DNA of 64,000 nt from Steroidobacter gossypii (GTDB lineage Bacteria > Pseudomonadota > Gammaproteobacteria > Steroidobacterales > Steroidobacteraceae): positions 1,426,001 to 1,490,000 of the forward strand of contig NZ_JAEVLS010000002.1 in the NCBI RefSeq assembly GCF_016801985.1, read 5' to 3'. Numbering within the stretch: position 1 is the first letter of the stretch; each line of letters starts with the position of its first letter. The notes below the pieces were generated by a model. That model saw only the letters and a list, made by a program, of their open reading frames with translations. It was not told the DNA's origin and ran no database searches. This document shows positions 1 to 10,496 of the stretch, piece by piece. Made by a program: the position numbers and the translations under genes.

Positions 1-3000
1 CCGTCAGAGTCAACGTCTCGACGTTGCTGCCCAACGTAAAGCTCACACTGGATTGCACCACATCGATGCCGTCATCCACCTCCTCGACGACGACATCCAT
101 CGTATCGGTAATAATGTATGTGTCGTTGCCGCCGCGGCCTGCAAGCAAGTTCGCGCCACTGTTGCCAGTGAGTGTGTTCGCCAGATCGTTTCCTGTGCCG
201 TCGATATCCGCACTGCCGGTGAGAATCACGTGCTCAACATTCGCCGCCAGTACGAACGAGACCGACGATCGCACCGTATCGGTGCCAGCAGATGCCGCTT
301 CGACGACGAGATCGTCTGCGTGGTCAACGATGTATGTATCGTTGCCCCCACCGCCGGACAGCACGTCGGCCCCTGCACCACCGTCCAGCACATTGGCGCC
401 GTTGTTGCCGGTAATGGAGTTGTTCAACTCATTGCCGGTGCCGTTGATGGAGCTGGAGCTGGCAAGGATCAGATTCTCGACATTGCTGCTCAGTCTGTGG
501 CTCACGGTGGACTGCACGGTGTCCACGCCTTGGTCAACATTCTCCGTGACCGCGTCGCCGACATTGTCCACGAAGTACGTATCGTCGCCGGAACCACCGA
601 CCAGAACGTCCGCTCCGGCACCGCCATTCAATGAATCGGCGCCGTCGCCGCCATAAAGATTATTGATCCCCGAGTTGCCGATCAGAACGTTGTTCAAAGC
701 GTTGCCAGTACCGTGGGCTGCAGCGCTGCCGGTCAGTGTTAGATTCTCCACGTGATCGGCCAAGGCATAAGTGACGGCAGACTGTACGGTGTCAGTTCCT
801 TCTTCCACCAGTTCAACGACAAGGTCGTTCACATCGTCCACGATGAACGTGTCGTTGCCGCCGCCACCGATCATCACGTCGGCGCCGGCACTGCCGTTCA
901 GCGTGTTTGCCGCTGAGTTGCCTGTAAGTGTATTCGCGCCTGAGTTGCCGGTGCCATTGATGGCGTTGGATCCTGTGAGCGTCAGATTCTCCACATGGTT
1001 GGCGAGCGTGTAGGTTACGCTCGATTCCACAGTGTCCACGCCTTGACCGACAAGCTCGTTCACGGTGTCGTTCGTTTGGGCGACGATATACAGGTCATCG
1101 CCCTGGCCGCCGTACATCTGATCCGAGCCGCCGCCACCGTTCAGGACATCGTTACCCTCGCCACCGGTGAGGATGTTGGCGCCACTATTACCCAGCAACA
1201 TATTGTTGAGCGCGTTACCCGTGCCGCTGAGGCTCCCGCTACCTGTCAACGTGAGATTCTCCACGTTGTCTGCTAGGGTGTAATTCACGGAGGCTTCAAC
1301 CGTGTCGATACCCTCTCCGAAATGCTCAACGACAGCATCCGTGGCGTTGTTCACACGATAGAGATCGTTTCCTGCGCCTCCTGAAAGCACGTTGACGCCG
1401 GTGTTGCCCGTCAACACATTGTCTAACGCGTTGCCGATAGCGTCGATGTTCGCAGTGCCGGTGAGCATCAGGTTCTCGACGGTGTCAGTCAGACCATAAG
1501 TAATCGACGACTGAACGGTGTCGACGCCTTCGTCGGTGTTCTCGACGACAACGTCGGCCGTACTTTCGACCACGTATGTGTCGTTGCCGGCGCCGCCTCG
1601 CATGACATCGTTGCCCGCGCCACCATTGAGTACGTTGTTCGCAGCGTTGCCAGTGATGAGATTTTCCAGTGCGTTGCCCGTGCCATTGATGGCTCCCGAG
1701 CCCGTCAACACCAAGTTCTCAATGTTCTCCGACAAGGTGAACGTTGCAGAGGACTGCACGAGGTCGATTCCCTCGTCGACCGCTTCGGTGATGGTCTCGG
1801 TCGTCAGGTTGACGATGTAGATATCGTCTCCCAGGCCGCCGGCGAACGTGTCGCGTCCGCCACCTCCGTCCAAGACATCGTTTCCCGCATCACCGCGTAG
1901 CTGGTTATCGCTGTCATTGCCGATAAGAACATTATCGAGCGCATTACCGATCGCCGTAGCGGCCGCAAAGCCGACCAGCGTCAGATTCTCCACGTTGGCG
2001 GAGAGCGTATAGGAAACGCTGGACCGCACGGAGTCGACACCTTCGCCCTCGGCCTCGACGATTGCATCCCCAGTGCTGTCGACCAGGTACAGATCGTCAC
2101 CGTCTGCTCCGGCCATCTGATCGCTGCTCGCCCCACCGTCGATGACGTTGTTGCCGCTATTGCCAGTGATCTGATTGTTGCGGGTGTTGCCCGTGCCCTG
2201 GAGGTCATCGCTGCCCGAGAGGACGAGATGCTCCAGCGCACTGTCCAACGTGTACGAAACACTAGATCGAACGGTGTCGGTGCCCTCACCGGACAGCTCC
2301 ACGATCACATCCAGGACGGAATCGATGACGTACGTGTCGTTTCCCTCGCCGCCGATCAATCGGTCGTTTCCGGCGCCGCCGTCGAGCAGGTTGGCCCCGT
2401 CATTGCCGACGATCAGGTTGCCGAGTGCATTGCCGGTGCCGTCGATACTCTCCGTACCGGTCAAGAGCAGACTCTCAATGTGTTCGCTCAGAGCATAGGT
2501 GGCTGAGGAGCGGACAGTATCGTTACCCTCACCGGCATCCTCCACGATCACGTCGCCGGTATTCTGAACCTCGTAGGTATCATCACCTGCGCCACCGGCG
2601 AGCAGATTGTTTGCGCTGTTTCCGATCAGCAGGTTGTTTCCGGCGTTGCCGGTAGCGCTCAACTCAGCGGTTCCCAGCAGAGTCAGGTTCTCTAGCGTGG
2701 CACCGAGAGTGTAAGAAACATAAGACTGAACCGTGTCCGTTCCGGCGTTCTCGGCTTCAACCACGAGATCGTCGCTGCGGTCGATCACATATGTATCGTT
2801 GCCCACTCCTCCGGCTAGCGTGTTGGCGCCGGTGTTACCAATGATCACATTATCCGCATCGTTGCCGGTGCCATTGATGTCGGCGCCGCCCACCAACGTC
2901 AGATTCTCCAGGCCCGCCGAGAGCACGAAGCTCACGCTCGCCTGGACCGTGTCGATACCTTGGTCAGCCGCCTCGATGACAACGTCCAGTGCGTGGTCGA

Positions 3001-4640
3001 CGACGTACGTATCATGGCCTCTGCCGCCGCTCAATGTATCGGCACCCGCGCCGCCATCCAGCCTGTTGGAAGAGTCGTTACCAACAATCACGTTAGCGAG
3101 TGCGTTGCCCGTGCCATGGGACGCATAACCCAGCAGCGTGAGGTTTTCTACATGGTCGCCCAAGGCAAACGACGCCTGCGATTGCACCAGGTCGATACCG
3201 CCTCCTGCATCCTCGATGACGGTTTCTGTCGTTTCGGAAACGAAGTAAATATCGTCCCCGGTTCCGCCGATTAGAATATCCGCTCCGCCACGGCCATCGA
3301 GCACGTCGTTGCCAGCCAACCCAGTCAGCGTGTTCACCTGCGCATTGCCGACTATGACATTGGCAAGCGCGTTGCCTGTGCCATCGAGCGCGTCGCCCGT
3401 CAGCGTCAAATCCTCCAACGCGCTGCCGAGCGTATAGCTGATCGATGAGGACACACGATCCGTCCCTTCATCCGTCAGTTCCGTCACGACATCCCCGGCT
3501 GCATCGACAATGTACGTGTCGTTGCCTGTACCGCCGGTCATCGAATCTGAGCCCCAGCCACCATCCAGCAGGTCATTACCACCGCCGCCAACCAGTGAGT
3601 TCGACCAGAAATTGCCGATGAGGTCATTGGCTTCGTCGGTTCCGATCAGAGTCGCGGCTAGCAGGTTGCTCTCGATCGTGAGGTTCTCCACGTTTGCGAA
3701 GGACGCCAGATTGATGATCGATCCCGAGCCAACGGCCACCGTGAGGATCACGGTGTCGCGTCCCTCACCCGCGAGCTCTACTAGGCTGTCGCCTGCACCG
3801 AGCCGGTACGTATCATTGCCCTGGCCGCCGGTCAGAACATTGGCAGCAGAGTTGCTGGCACCCTCCAGGCGGTTGTTGCCTGAGTTTCCGGTACCGTTGA
3901 TTGCCCCTGAGCCCGTGAGCTCGAGATGTTCCAGGCCCTCCGCCAACACATAGCTCACGGAGCTCTGGACCACATCGGCGTCGCTGTTGCCGACGACCAC
4001 ATCGCCCACATTATCGACGACGAATCGAACGTCTCGAACGGGCGCCCCTTGCGCAGCGCTGTAAGCCCCGATCATCACATCAGCGCCGAGGCCGCCATCG
4101 ATGAGGAAACCCTCTCCGAAGTTGGTCGCCGACGAGGCGTCGATGACATTGTCCAGGTCGTTGCCCGTAACCGACCGATACTCCACGTAGTAAAAGTAGT
4201 TGCGGTTATCTTTGAGAACCAAGCTTTCCACGTGAGCCGGCATGATCGCCACATACGAGTGAGCAATGATCGTATCGTAGCCCTCGCCGGCAGCTTCGAT
4301 CACGATGTCATTGAAGTTATCGGTGAGCGACCCATGCCAATCCACCCGATACACGTCATCACCTGCGCCGCCGATCAGCGTGTCGGCAGCCGCGTCCGCC
4401 GAGAGGTAGCTGCCGGATAGAAAGTTATCGCCGGCGTTGCCGACGATGGTGTTCTGATTTTCGTTGCCGATACCGTTGATATCGAGTATGCCGGTCAATG
4501 TCAGATTTTCGATGAAGTAGTTGCCCAGCTGATAGCTGACCGAGCTGTGCAGGGTGTCGAGACCGCCGGCCATGGTTTCATTAACGACGCCGTCGCTGGG
4601 ATGATCGACTGTGTACTCATCGTTCCCGGTGGTTCCCGTC
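1..4640 (-). repeat. About 19 tandem 72-100-residue RTX-associated repeats
   Basis: Within the giant protein, each unit follows the pattern GNDTYxVD, a DxVxE/GxDTVxSSVSYTL stretch, VENLTLTG, GTGNxxxNxLxGNxGxN and a closing LxGGxGND. Unit length varies because one or two extra GGxGxD turns may be inserted. Units near the N-terminal end of the block (about 3700-4640) are the most divergent; those below about 3600 are more regular. The array continues past base 1. Confidence 0.9.
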
Positions 4641-7600
4641 GCGACATTTGACACACCTCGTACATCGATGAGATGCGCGTCGATGTCACTGCTCGTCCAG
4701 ATGGTCCCATCTGCAAAGACGATCTCGCTGATCGGGCGCGTCGCGCCGCCGAAGAAATTCATGAGCCAGAGCTGTTCCTGCCCCCCGTCCAGCATCACAA
4801 CGACGCTGTCCGACGTTGACGCAGACCAGGGCGATGCGATGCTTGTGCGGCTGGAAGTCCTGTAGAGCGTGACATCGGCCGGTGTGATGCCTGCATCGAG
4901 CACGATTCTGTTGGTACCCGATACGTCGGTGATCTGGTCGACACCTTGGCCGCGGCCGAAACGATAGGTGTCGTCACCCGCCTGACCATTGATCAAGTCG
5001 TGGCCGGCGCCTCCTGCGATATCGTCGTTACCGCCGCCACCATTAAGCTCATCGACACCGCCATAGCCACGAATCACGTCGTCGCGATCGAAGCCGGTGA
5101 TCCAATCGTCTCGTTCCGAGCCGAGCACGGCCACTTGGTACAGATACTCGCGATCCCAAATGGTGCCATCGGCGAACCGCACCTGATCGAGAATCTCATG
5201 GCCGAATTGCGTCGAGAAACCGTTTCGCACAGTGATTTCTTGAAAGTAACGCGAAGCCTGTGTCGACAACGACAGCACCAGATCGACACCAGCCGAGTCA
5301 TGCACAGCGCTGACGCGGACATCCTCCGGCCGAATACCCGCGCCGAATCGAATGACATCGATCGATTCAGCTGCGGAGTCACGCTCACCGAGGATCACGT
5401 CCATGTTGGGCTGGTCGAAGTCGGCCGCCTCAAAAACATAGGTATCGCTCCCGCCGCCACCCACCAGCCTATCGCTGCCGCTTCCGCCCTCCAGCACGTC
5501 CTCGCCGTTGCTTCCACGCAATATGTCATCGCCGTCCAGACCATGGATGCTATGAATGTCGGGGGTCGCTGCCGTCAACGTATCGTCACCGTTCGTTCCA
5601 ATCAGCTCGACCGGCACGGGCACACGAACATTCACTTCGGTCGTGGTCGACAGGCCCGCCTGATCCGTCACGGTGATGGCAATTCGACTAATGCCTCCAT
5701 GAGCGTCGGAGGGTGTGCCGGAAAATGTGAGCGTGGCAGGATCGAAGGTGAGCCAGGCGGGCAGCGCGCTGCCATCTGCAAGACTTGCCGAGTAGGTGAG
5801 CTGATCGCCTGGGTTCGGGTCAGCGAACGCACCGCTCGGGATCGTGAACGAGAACGACTCATCGGGTGGCGCCAGTTGATCTGCGATCGGCAGCGCGAGC
5901 CGAGGGCGATGGTTGCCGGGTAACTGGGCATCCACATCGAGCGGCGACCATACGGTGCCGTCGGCGAATTCGATCCGCTCGATATTGCGCCCTTCAGCCG
6001 CGTGCCAGCCGACGATACGGATGCTGTCGTCGGCGGCAATATCTCCAACCTGAAGTATGAGATCTTCGCCCTCCTGCAGAACCAGTACATCCGCAGGCGC
6101 AATCCCCGCGGCGAAGCGCAGCACATCGCGCGAGCCGGACTCCTCGTAGATGACATCCTGGCCGTCGCCGACGGCATAGATATAGGTGTCGTCGCCGCTA
6201 CCGCCAAAGAGGCTGTCATCGCCCAGCCCCCCGCTCAGTTCGTCGGCTCCCTCCATGGCGGATACGACGTCGTCACCATCGCCCGCGTTGATGAAATCGT
6301 TCGCCGCTGTACCCGAAAGAATCTCCGATAGTTCCGTGCCGGAGTAATGACGCGGCAGATCCACGGCTTGAGCTGCGAAACTGGTGAGCGTGCCAGCATT
6401 GTCCCTGAATACACCCAGATAGCTATATCGCTGCGACTCATACCAATTGTGCAGCACTAGCGCCTGCGTGCCTGGAGCGAGCCCGTACGCGGCCCCATCC
6501 GCAACGGTCACCAATGCGCCGCGAGAGCGAAGGTCGGCGATGTTGATCCAGCTGGGTTGCGTGCCTGAATAGGTGAGAACCAAATCCTGATTGAACGCGA
6601 GCAGGCCGATATCCGCTGCGCGAACACCAGCGCCAAGGCGCACTGCGTTGAAATTTGGATCAGTCTCAGGATTGCCCAGAATCCTTGGCCGGTAGAGCGC
6701 AGCGATGGCGGCCGTGCTGGAGTCGTACGTTCCCCCTCCACCCAAGTCGAGGGCGGCGGCCGCATGTAGAGTCGCCAGCGTCAGGGTGATCGACTGGCCT
6801 GCCGTATTGACGATCATGACATCGCCGTTCGCCAGTGCCGTCAGCCACGTATCCGCGGACGGATCGAGTTGGGCGATGATGGTGTTCTCGCCTTCGTTAT
6901 CGATGATGACAGCACCGTCGCTGACGACGAATGTATCGTTACCCGCATCGCCGAAGAGCGTGTCCCCCAGCCCGCCGATCAATACGTCGTCGCCATCTCC
7001 GCCTTGCAGTTGGTCCTCGCCGTCGCCGCCGTCGAGAACGTCGTTGCCTGCGTCTCCGAACAGCAGATCGTTGCCAGCGCCACCGATGAGCGTGTCATCG
7101 CCGCCCCAGCCCTGCAGCTCATCATCTCCGTCACCGCCATCCAACAGGTCATTCAGCTGCAGTGCCAATGGCGTGTCGTTGAAATCTCCCACCAGGAAGT
7201 CGTTGCCGCTGCCGCCGATGAGTGTATCGGCGCCTCCGCCGCCGTACAGTATGTCATCGCCCGCGCCGCCATCGAGGTAGTCTGCTCCCTGCAGCGCAGG
7301 CGTGCTCCCTTGATCCCCGTACAGCTGATCGTTGTCATCGCCGCCGAGCAACGTATCGGAGCCGCCGTTGCCCATGAGAATGTCATCGCCACTACCCCCG
7401 TCGAGATAGTCATCGCCATGCGCGGCCGCGCCGACACCGCTGGATTCACCATACAACGCGTCGTTTCCTGACCCGCCGATCAGAGTGTCCGCGCCGCCCT
7501 CACCAAACAGCGTGTCATTGCCCTCTCCACCGATCAGATAATCAGCGCCGGCCAGTTCATCGACTTCATCGCCCACCAAATAATCATCGCCGGTGCCGCC

Positions 7601-10495
7601 ATCCAGCAGGTCAGAACCGGCGCCGCCGCGCAAATTGTCCGCCCCGCCTTCTCCGTACAGACGATCGTCGCCATGCAATGCCAACGGCGTCCTGCCATGA
7701 TTGGAGAACATTCCTTGCGCATCGATTGGGATTTCCCACGTGTCTCCCTGCAAGGTATCGTCGCCCTCGCCACCCATGAGCACATCGTCGCCACCACCGC
7801 CGAGCAGGTGATCGTTGCCATCGCCGCCGTCGAGGAAATCGTTGCCGGGCGCGACGACATCTTCCACGAGGTACGCCGACGGGCTGAATCCGACCGCGAG
7901 GACGCCCGGGAAATAAGTCATGAAATTGCCGGTTTGACGGCTGTCGCCGCTCAGCACGTCGTTGCCGGCCCCGCCCAGTAGCGTGTCGTTGCCCGCGCCG
8001 CCGTAGAGCTCGTCGTTGCCCGTGCCGCCATCGAGCAATGCATCGCCGGCGCCGGCGATGATGATGTCGTTGCCTGACTCGCCATACAGTCGGTCGCGGT
8101 TGGAGTGCCCGGGAGCGTTCACCCAGCTCACATCATCGTAGCTCGCGGCACTCGAGGCGAATGGGCTGTCCACCAGAAAATCGTTCCCATCCCCGCCATA
8201 GGACTGGTCGTCGCCGCCGTGCGTCTCGAGATAGTCATCGCCACCTCCGCCGAGCAGAACATCGTTGTCGTTGCCGTAGAGGACGGGCAGCTGAAAGAGA
8301 TTGACTCCGTCGATGAGCGCATCTCGATAGTCGCTGCCAATGATGTAACTGTCCCCGAGCCCCGCCTCCACCGTCAGATAGTCGTCACCTTCCTCCGGCG
8401 CACCGAACGTCATGTCGATGACTTCGGATAGATATAAATCCGGGGACGTGGGCACGTCATAGACGTTCCAGCTGCGGAAGTGACTTGCCCCGGTGATGCC
8501 CCCATACAGGCTGCCGTATCGCCCTGTCGCCGTGCCGCCGCCGGGCTGTGTCGCATCGATCAAGTAGATCGTGTCGGCGACCGTGCTGGAGGTTTCCTCG
8601 ACCGCGTCGAAATCGACGATCAAGCTCGCTTGCGCGCTCGATTGCGCGGCGAGACTTCGCGAGGCCTGATCGTCCAGCACAGCAGCGTTGAGAGTGACCG
8701 CAATGTCGGCGTTTGCGTTACCTCGTGAGAGCAGTGAGAACGTCAGCGAACGCTGGCCAGCCTCCAGCGCGACATCGACAAAGCCATTGCTGAGGGACAG
8801 CGTCGCTCCGTTGACGAGGATCGCCAGCGCGTCCCCAAGCTGATCGACGGACAGCCGAATCAACTGGCCCGCCAGCGCCGGCAGGCTGAGTGCAAGCGTT
8901 ACGGCGCGCGCCTGCCCTTCTTGCAACGTAGTGCTCGAGGTGTGCGGCACGAAGTCTGCGTCCGCAAACGGATTGGGTGGGGCATCGGGCAGCAACTGCA
9001 TCTGCAAGCTCTCCGCGAAGGAAAGCCCCAGATCGCCTTGATGGAAATTCTCGATCGTGATGCGACCTCCCGGTCCAACGGCGGGTCCTTCGATCCAAAG
9101 CGTGCCGCCCCCCACCAGGTCGCCGTCGACCAGAATGAAGTCGAACGTTTGATCGCCAACCGTCAGGCGCCAGGCTGGCCGATGGGGAAAGATAGGATGC
9201 TCGAAGGCCTGAGCTGTCTCGGCCGTCAACACCAGGCCCGCTACCTGAATGCGCCCCAGCCCATCCGAATCGCGAATCCTGTCGTGTCCCTCGCTGATAA
9301 GGGCGGGCGGCGCTGAGACTCCGGCGAATACATAAAGGTCATCGCCCGTACTGCCATCGAGTATGTCATCGCCCTTTCCGCCGATGAGTATGTCATCGCC
9401 CGCACCGGCGATTAACCTGTCATGCCCACCTTCGCCGATGAGCAAGTCATTGCTGGCAATCTGATGGTTCTGTTGGAAGAGTCGCGAATCCAGCAGACCC
9501 GCATGGTCGGCAACGATGCTCCGCGCATGATTGGACCGGCCTGGATCCAGGAAAATGCGCGATGTGTCGATCGCATCGAAAACGCTGGCATCCACGCCAT
9601 ACTCGCTTGCCACATCGTCGAGGAAGCGCTCGCGAGCGATTTCCAGCTCAGCGGCGAAATCGCGCACCGTCGGCGGCTCCATATCGGGAGTGTCCGGCGC
9701 GCCGTTGTAGGCTTCGAACGCAGCGTCCAGATCCGCCTGAGCATCGTCAATGCGGTCGCCGAACTGCGTCTCGACGCTCTGAATTCGGGCACGATGCAGC
9801 TGAAGCATCTGGAAAACCTGACAAGCCTCATCCCTCGAAAGCTCGTCGTCGTAAAGACCGAACAAGGTGGCTTCTTCGAAGCGCCGCTTGGCAACCCCGC
9901 CATCCCACCCCGCATTGCTCCCGTAGCGGATCTGATACCAGGCTTCGGCCCGATTGCCAGATTGAATGGCGTCAATCAGGCCCTTTCCGATCAGGCCAGG
10001 TGCGTTGTAGGCTAGCGAAAACAGGACCGCGCGCTCGCGAGAATCTGCTATCGTGAGCCCGCGTTTTTTGAGCAACGGCTCGTAGATCTCTTCTGCGATC
10101 TCGGCGAAAACCTCCTTGACCTCGGCCTCGTTGGCGAAGGCGAAGCCTGGGCGCTTGACACCTGGAACTCTATCGTCGTTGAACCGCTCCTGCATGATAG
10201 AGTTCAATGCGCTGTTCAGCGCAGCGTCATTGTCATAGTCGCCATTGATGGCCGCTTTGATGCGCTCCGCATACTCACGCTCGATTCGATTGGTGCTGAA
10301 CGAATCGATTCCGAACTTCTGCATGATGCGCTCGGAGTGGACGAGCAGATTGAATCCGATCCCGATGGTTGGAATTTTCTTCGTATCGAGATAGGGCGCG
10401 AGATGAGGATTGCCACTCTCCTCGACTTGTCTGACGAAGTAATAGCGAAGCTGTGTGTAGACCGCAGAATCTAATCCCTGAACCTGAAGTGTCAT
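1..10495 (-). CDS. Giant RTX protein with N-terminal lysozyme-like (GH24) domain, partial
   Basis: The frame is open from the ATG at 10495 to the window edge (at least 3498 codons); the C-terminus is missing. Residues about 10-217 look like a phage T4-type lysozyme: E26, D37 and T43 sit in ESGNPHLAPYLD...PTIGIGF, close to the Glu-Asp-Thr triad, and a RRFEEATLFG segment near residue 205 matches the end of the fold. Then come a short RTX block, a dense RTX nonapeptide region (GGxGxDxLxGG), three haemolysin-related domains (RFADGTxW endings), one Ig/cadherin-like He_PIG domain (about 5620-5900) and about 19 repeats of 72-100 residues. There is no Sec signal, as expected for type I export. The start lies 1 nt after the previous stop, behind a GAGGAAG ribosome site, and the exporter genes are upstream in the same operon. 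Likely role (inference): Ca2+-folded secreted peptidoglycan hydrolase. The lysozyme call rests on motif reading only. Confidence 0.9.
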   Translation of the reverse strand, partial: MTLQVQGLDSAVYTQLRYYFVRQVEESGNPHLAPYLDTKKIPTIGIGFNLLVHSERIMQKFGIDSFSTNRIEREYAERIKAAINGDYDNDAALNSALNSIMQERFNDDRVPGVKRPGFAFANEAEVKEVFAEIAEEIYEPLLKKRGLTIADSRERAVLFSLAYNAPGLIGKGLIDAIQSGNRAEAWYQIRYGSNAGWDGGVAKRRFEEATLFGLYDDELSRDEACQVFQMLQLHRARIQSVETQFGDRIDDAQADLDAAFEAYNGAPDTPDMEPPTVRDFAAELEIARERFLDDVASEYGVDASVFDAIDTSRIFLDPGRSNHARSIVADHAGLLDSRLFQQNHQIASNDLLIGEGGHDRLIAGAGDDILIGGKGDDILDGSTGDDLYVFAGVSAPPALISEGHDRIRDSDGLGRIQVAGLVLTAETAQAFEHPIFPHRPAWRLTVGDQTFDFILVDGDLVGGGTLWIEGPAVGPGGRITIENFHQGDLGLSFAESLQMQLLPDAPPNPFADADFVPHTSSTTLQEGQARAVTLALSLPALAGQLIRLSVDQLGDALAILVNGATLSLSNGFVDVALEAGQRSLTFSLLSRGNANADIAVTLNAAVLDDQASRSLAAQSSAQASLIVDFDAVEETSSTVADTIYLIDATQPGGGTATGRYGSLYGGITGASHFRSWNVYDVPTSPDLYLSEVIDMTFGAPEEGDDYLTVEAGLGDSYIIGSDYRDALIDGVNLFQLPVLYGNDNDVLLGGGGDDYLETHGGDDQSYGGDGNDFLVDSPFASSAASYDDVSWVNAPGHSNRDRLYGESGNDIIIAGAGDALLDGGTGNDELYGGAGNDTLLGGAGNDVLSGDSRQTGNFMTYFPGVLAVGFSPSAYLVEDVVAPGNDFLDGGDGNDHLLGGGGDDVLMGGEGDDTLQGDTWEIPIDAQGMFSNHGRTPLALHGDDRLYGEGGADNLRGGAGSDLLDGGTGDDYLVGDEVDELAGADYLIGGEGNDTLFGEGGADTLIGGSGNDALYGESSGVGAAAHGDDYLDGGSGDDILMGNGGSDTLLGGDDNDQLYGDQGSTPALQGADYLDGGAGDDILYGGGGADTLIGGSGNDFLVGDFNDTPLALQLNDLLDGGDGDDELQGWGGDDTLIGGAGNDLLFGDAGNDVLDGGDGEDQLQGGDGDDVLIGGLGDTLFGDAGNDTFVVSDGAVIIDNEGENTIIAQLDPSADTWLTALANGDVMIVNTAGQSITLTLATLHAAAALDLGGGGTYDSSTAAIAALYRPRILGNPETDPNFNAVRLGAGVRAADIGLLAFNQDLVLTYSGTQPSWINIADLRSRGALVTVADGAAYGLAPGTQALVLHNWYESQRYSYLGVFRDNAGTLTSFAAQAVDLPRHYSGTELSEILSGTAANDFINAGDGDDVVSAMEGADELSGGLGDDSLFGGSGDDTYIYAVGDGQDVIYEESGSRDVLRFAAGIAPADVLVLQEGEDLILQVGDIAADDSIRIVGWHAAEGRNIERIEFADGTVWSPLDVDAQLPGNHRPRLALPIADQLAPPDESFSFTIPSGAFADPNPGDQLTYSASLADGSALPAWLTFDPATLTFSGTPSDAHGGISRIAITVTDQAGLSTTTEVNVRVPVPVELIGTNGDDTLTAATPDIHSIHGLDGDDILRGSNGEDVLEGGSGSDRLVGGGGSDTYVFEAADFDQPNMDVILGERDSAAESIDVIRFGAGIRPEDVRVSAVHDSAGVDLVLSLSTQASRYFQEITVRNGFSTQFGHEILDQVRFADGTIWDREYLYQVAVLGSERDDWITGFDRDDVIRGYGGVDELNGGGGNDDIAGGAGHDLINGQAGDDTYRFGRGQGVDQITDVSGTNRIVLDAGITPADVTLYRTSSRTSIASPWSASTSDSVVVMLDGGQEQLWLMNFFGGATRPISEIVFADGTIWTSSDIDAHLIDVRGVSNVATGTTGNDEYTVDHPSDGVVNETMAGGLDTLHSSVSYQLGNYFIENLTLTGILDINGIGNENQNTIVGNAGDNFLSGSYLSADAAADTLIGGAGDDVYRVDWHGSLTDNFNDIVIEAAGEGYDTIIAHSYVAIMPAHVESLVLKDNRNYFYYVEYRSVTGNDLDNVIDASSATNFGEGFLIDGGLGADVMIGAYSAAQGAPVRDVRFVVDNVGDVVVGNSDADVVQSSVSYVLAEGLEHLELTGSGAINGTGNSGNNRLEGASNSAANVLTGGQGNDTYRLGAGDSLVELAGEGRDTVILTVAVGSGSIINLASFANVENLTIESNLLAATLIGTDEANDLIGNFWSNSLVGGGGNDLLDGGWGSDSMTGGTGNDTYIVDAAGDVVTELTDEGTDRVSSSISYTLGSALEDLTLTGDALDGTGNALANVIVGNAQVNTLTGLAGNDVLDGRGGADILIGGTGDDIYFVSETTETVIEDAGGGIDLVQSQASFALGDHVENLTLLGYASHGTGNALANVIVGNDSSNRLDGGAGADTLSGGRGHDTYVVDHALDVVIEAADQGIDTVQASVSFVLSAGLENLTLVGGADINGTGNDADNVIIGNTGANTLAGGVGNDTYVIDRSDDLVVEAENAGTDTVQSYVSYTLGATLENLTLLGTAELSATGNAGNNLLIGNSANNLLAGGAGDDTYEVQNTGDVIVEDAGEGNDTVRSSATYALSEHIESLLLTGTESIDGTGNALGNLIVGNDGANLLDGGAGNDRLIGGEGNDTYVIDSVLDVIVELSGEGTDTVRSSVSYTLDSALEHLVLSGSDDLQGTGNTRNNQITGNSGNNVIDGGASSDQMAGADGDDLYLVDSTGDAIVEAEGEGVDSVRSSVSYTLSANVENLTLVGFAAATAIGNALDNVLIGNDSDNQLRGDAGNDVLDGGGGRDTFAGGLGDDIYIVNLTTETITEAVDEGIDLVQSSATFTLSENIENLVLTGSGAINGTGNALENLITGNAANNVLNGGAGNDVMRGGAGNDTYVVESTADVVVENTDEGVDTVQSSITYGLTDTVENLMLTGTANIDAIGNALDNVLTGNTGVNVLSGGAGNDLYRVNNATDAVVEHFGEGIDTVEASVNYTLADNVENLTLTGSGSLSGTGNALNNMLLGNSGANILTGGEGNDVLNGGGGSDQMYGGQGDDLYIVAQTNDTVNELVGQGVDTVESSVTYTLANHVENLTLTGSNAINGTGNSGANTLTGNSAANTLNGSAGADVMIGGGGNDTFIVDDVNDLVVELVEEGTDTVQSAVTYALADHVENLTLTGSAAAHGTGNALNNVLIGNSGINNLYGGDGADSLNGGAGADVLVGGSGDDTYFVDNVGDAVTENVDQGVDTVQSTVSHRLSSNVENLILASSSSINGTGNELNNSITGNNGANVLDGGAGADVLSGGGGNDTYIVDHADDLVVEAASAGTDTVRSSVSFVLAANVEHVILTGSADIDGTGNDLANTLTGNSGANLLAGRGGNDTYIITDTMDVVVEEVDDGIDVVQSSVSFTLGSNVETLTLT
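6900..8340 (-). repeat. Dense RTX calcium-binding nonapeptide block
   Basis: Reading the minus strand gives many consecutive GGxGxDxLxGGxGNDxL turns, the hallmark of parallel beta-roll Ca2+ binding. The block is interrupted by longer inserts, for example at about 7860-7920 and 7670-7740. It sits between the lysozyme-containing N-terminal part and the haemolysin-related and Ig-like domains. Confidence 0.88.
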
Positions 10496-10496
10496 G

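Noticed and set aside
24-9316. Many plus-strand reading frames of 60-325 residues opposite the RTX gene
   Set aside because: They are antisense shadows: low-complexity Ser/Pro/Val-rich or His/Asp/Val-rich products with the same repeat period as the minus-strand RTX repeats and no domain or ribosome site.
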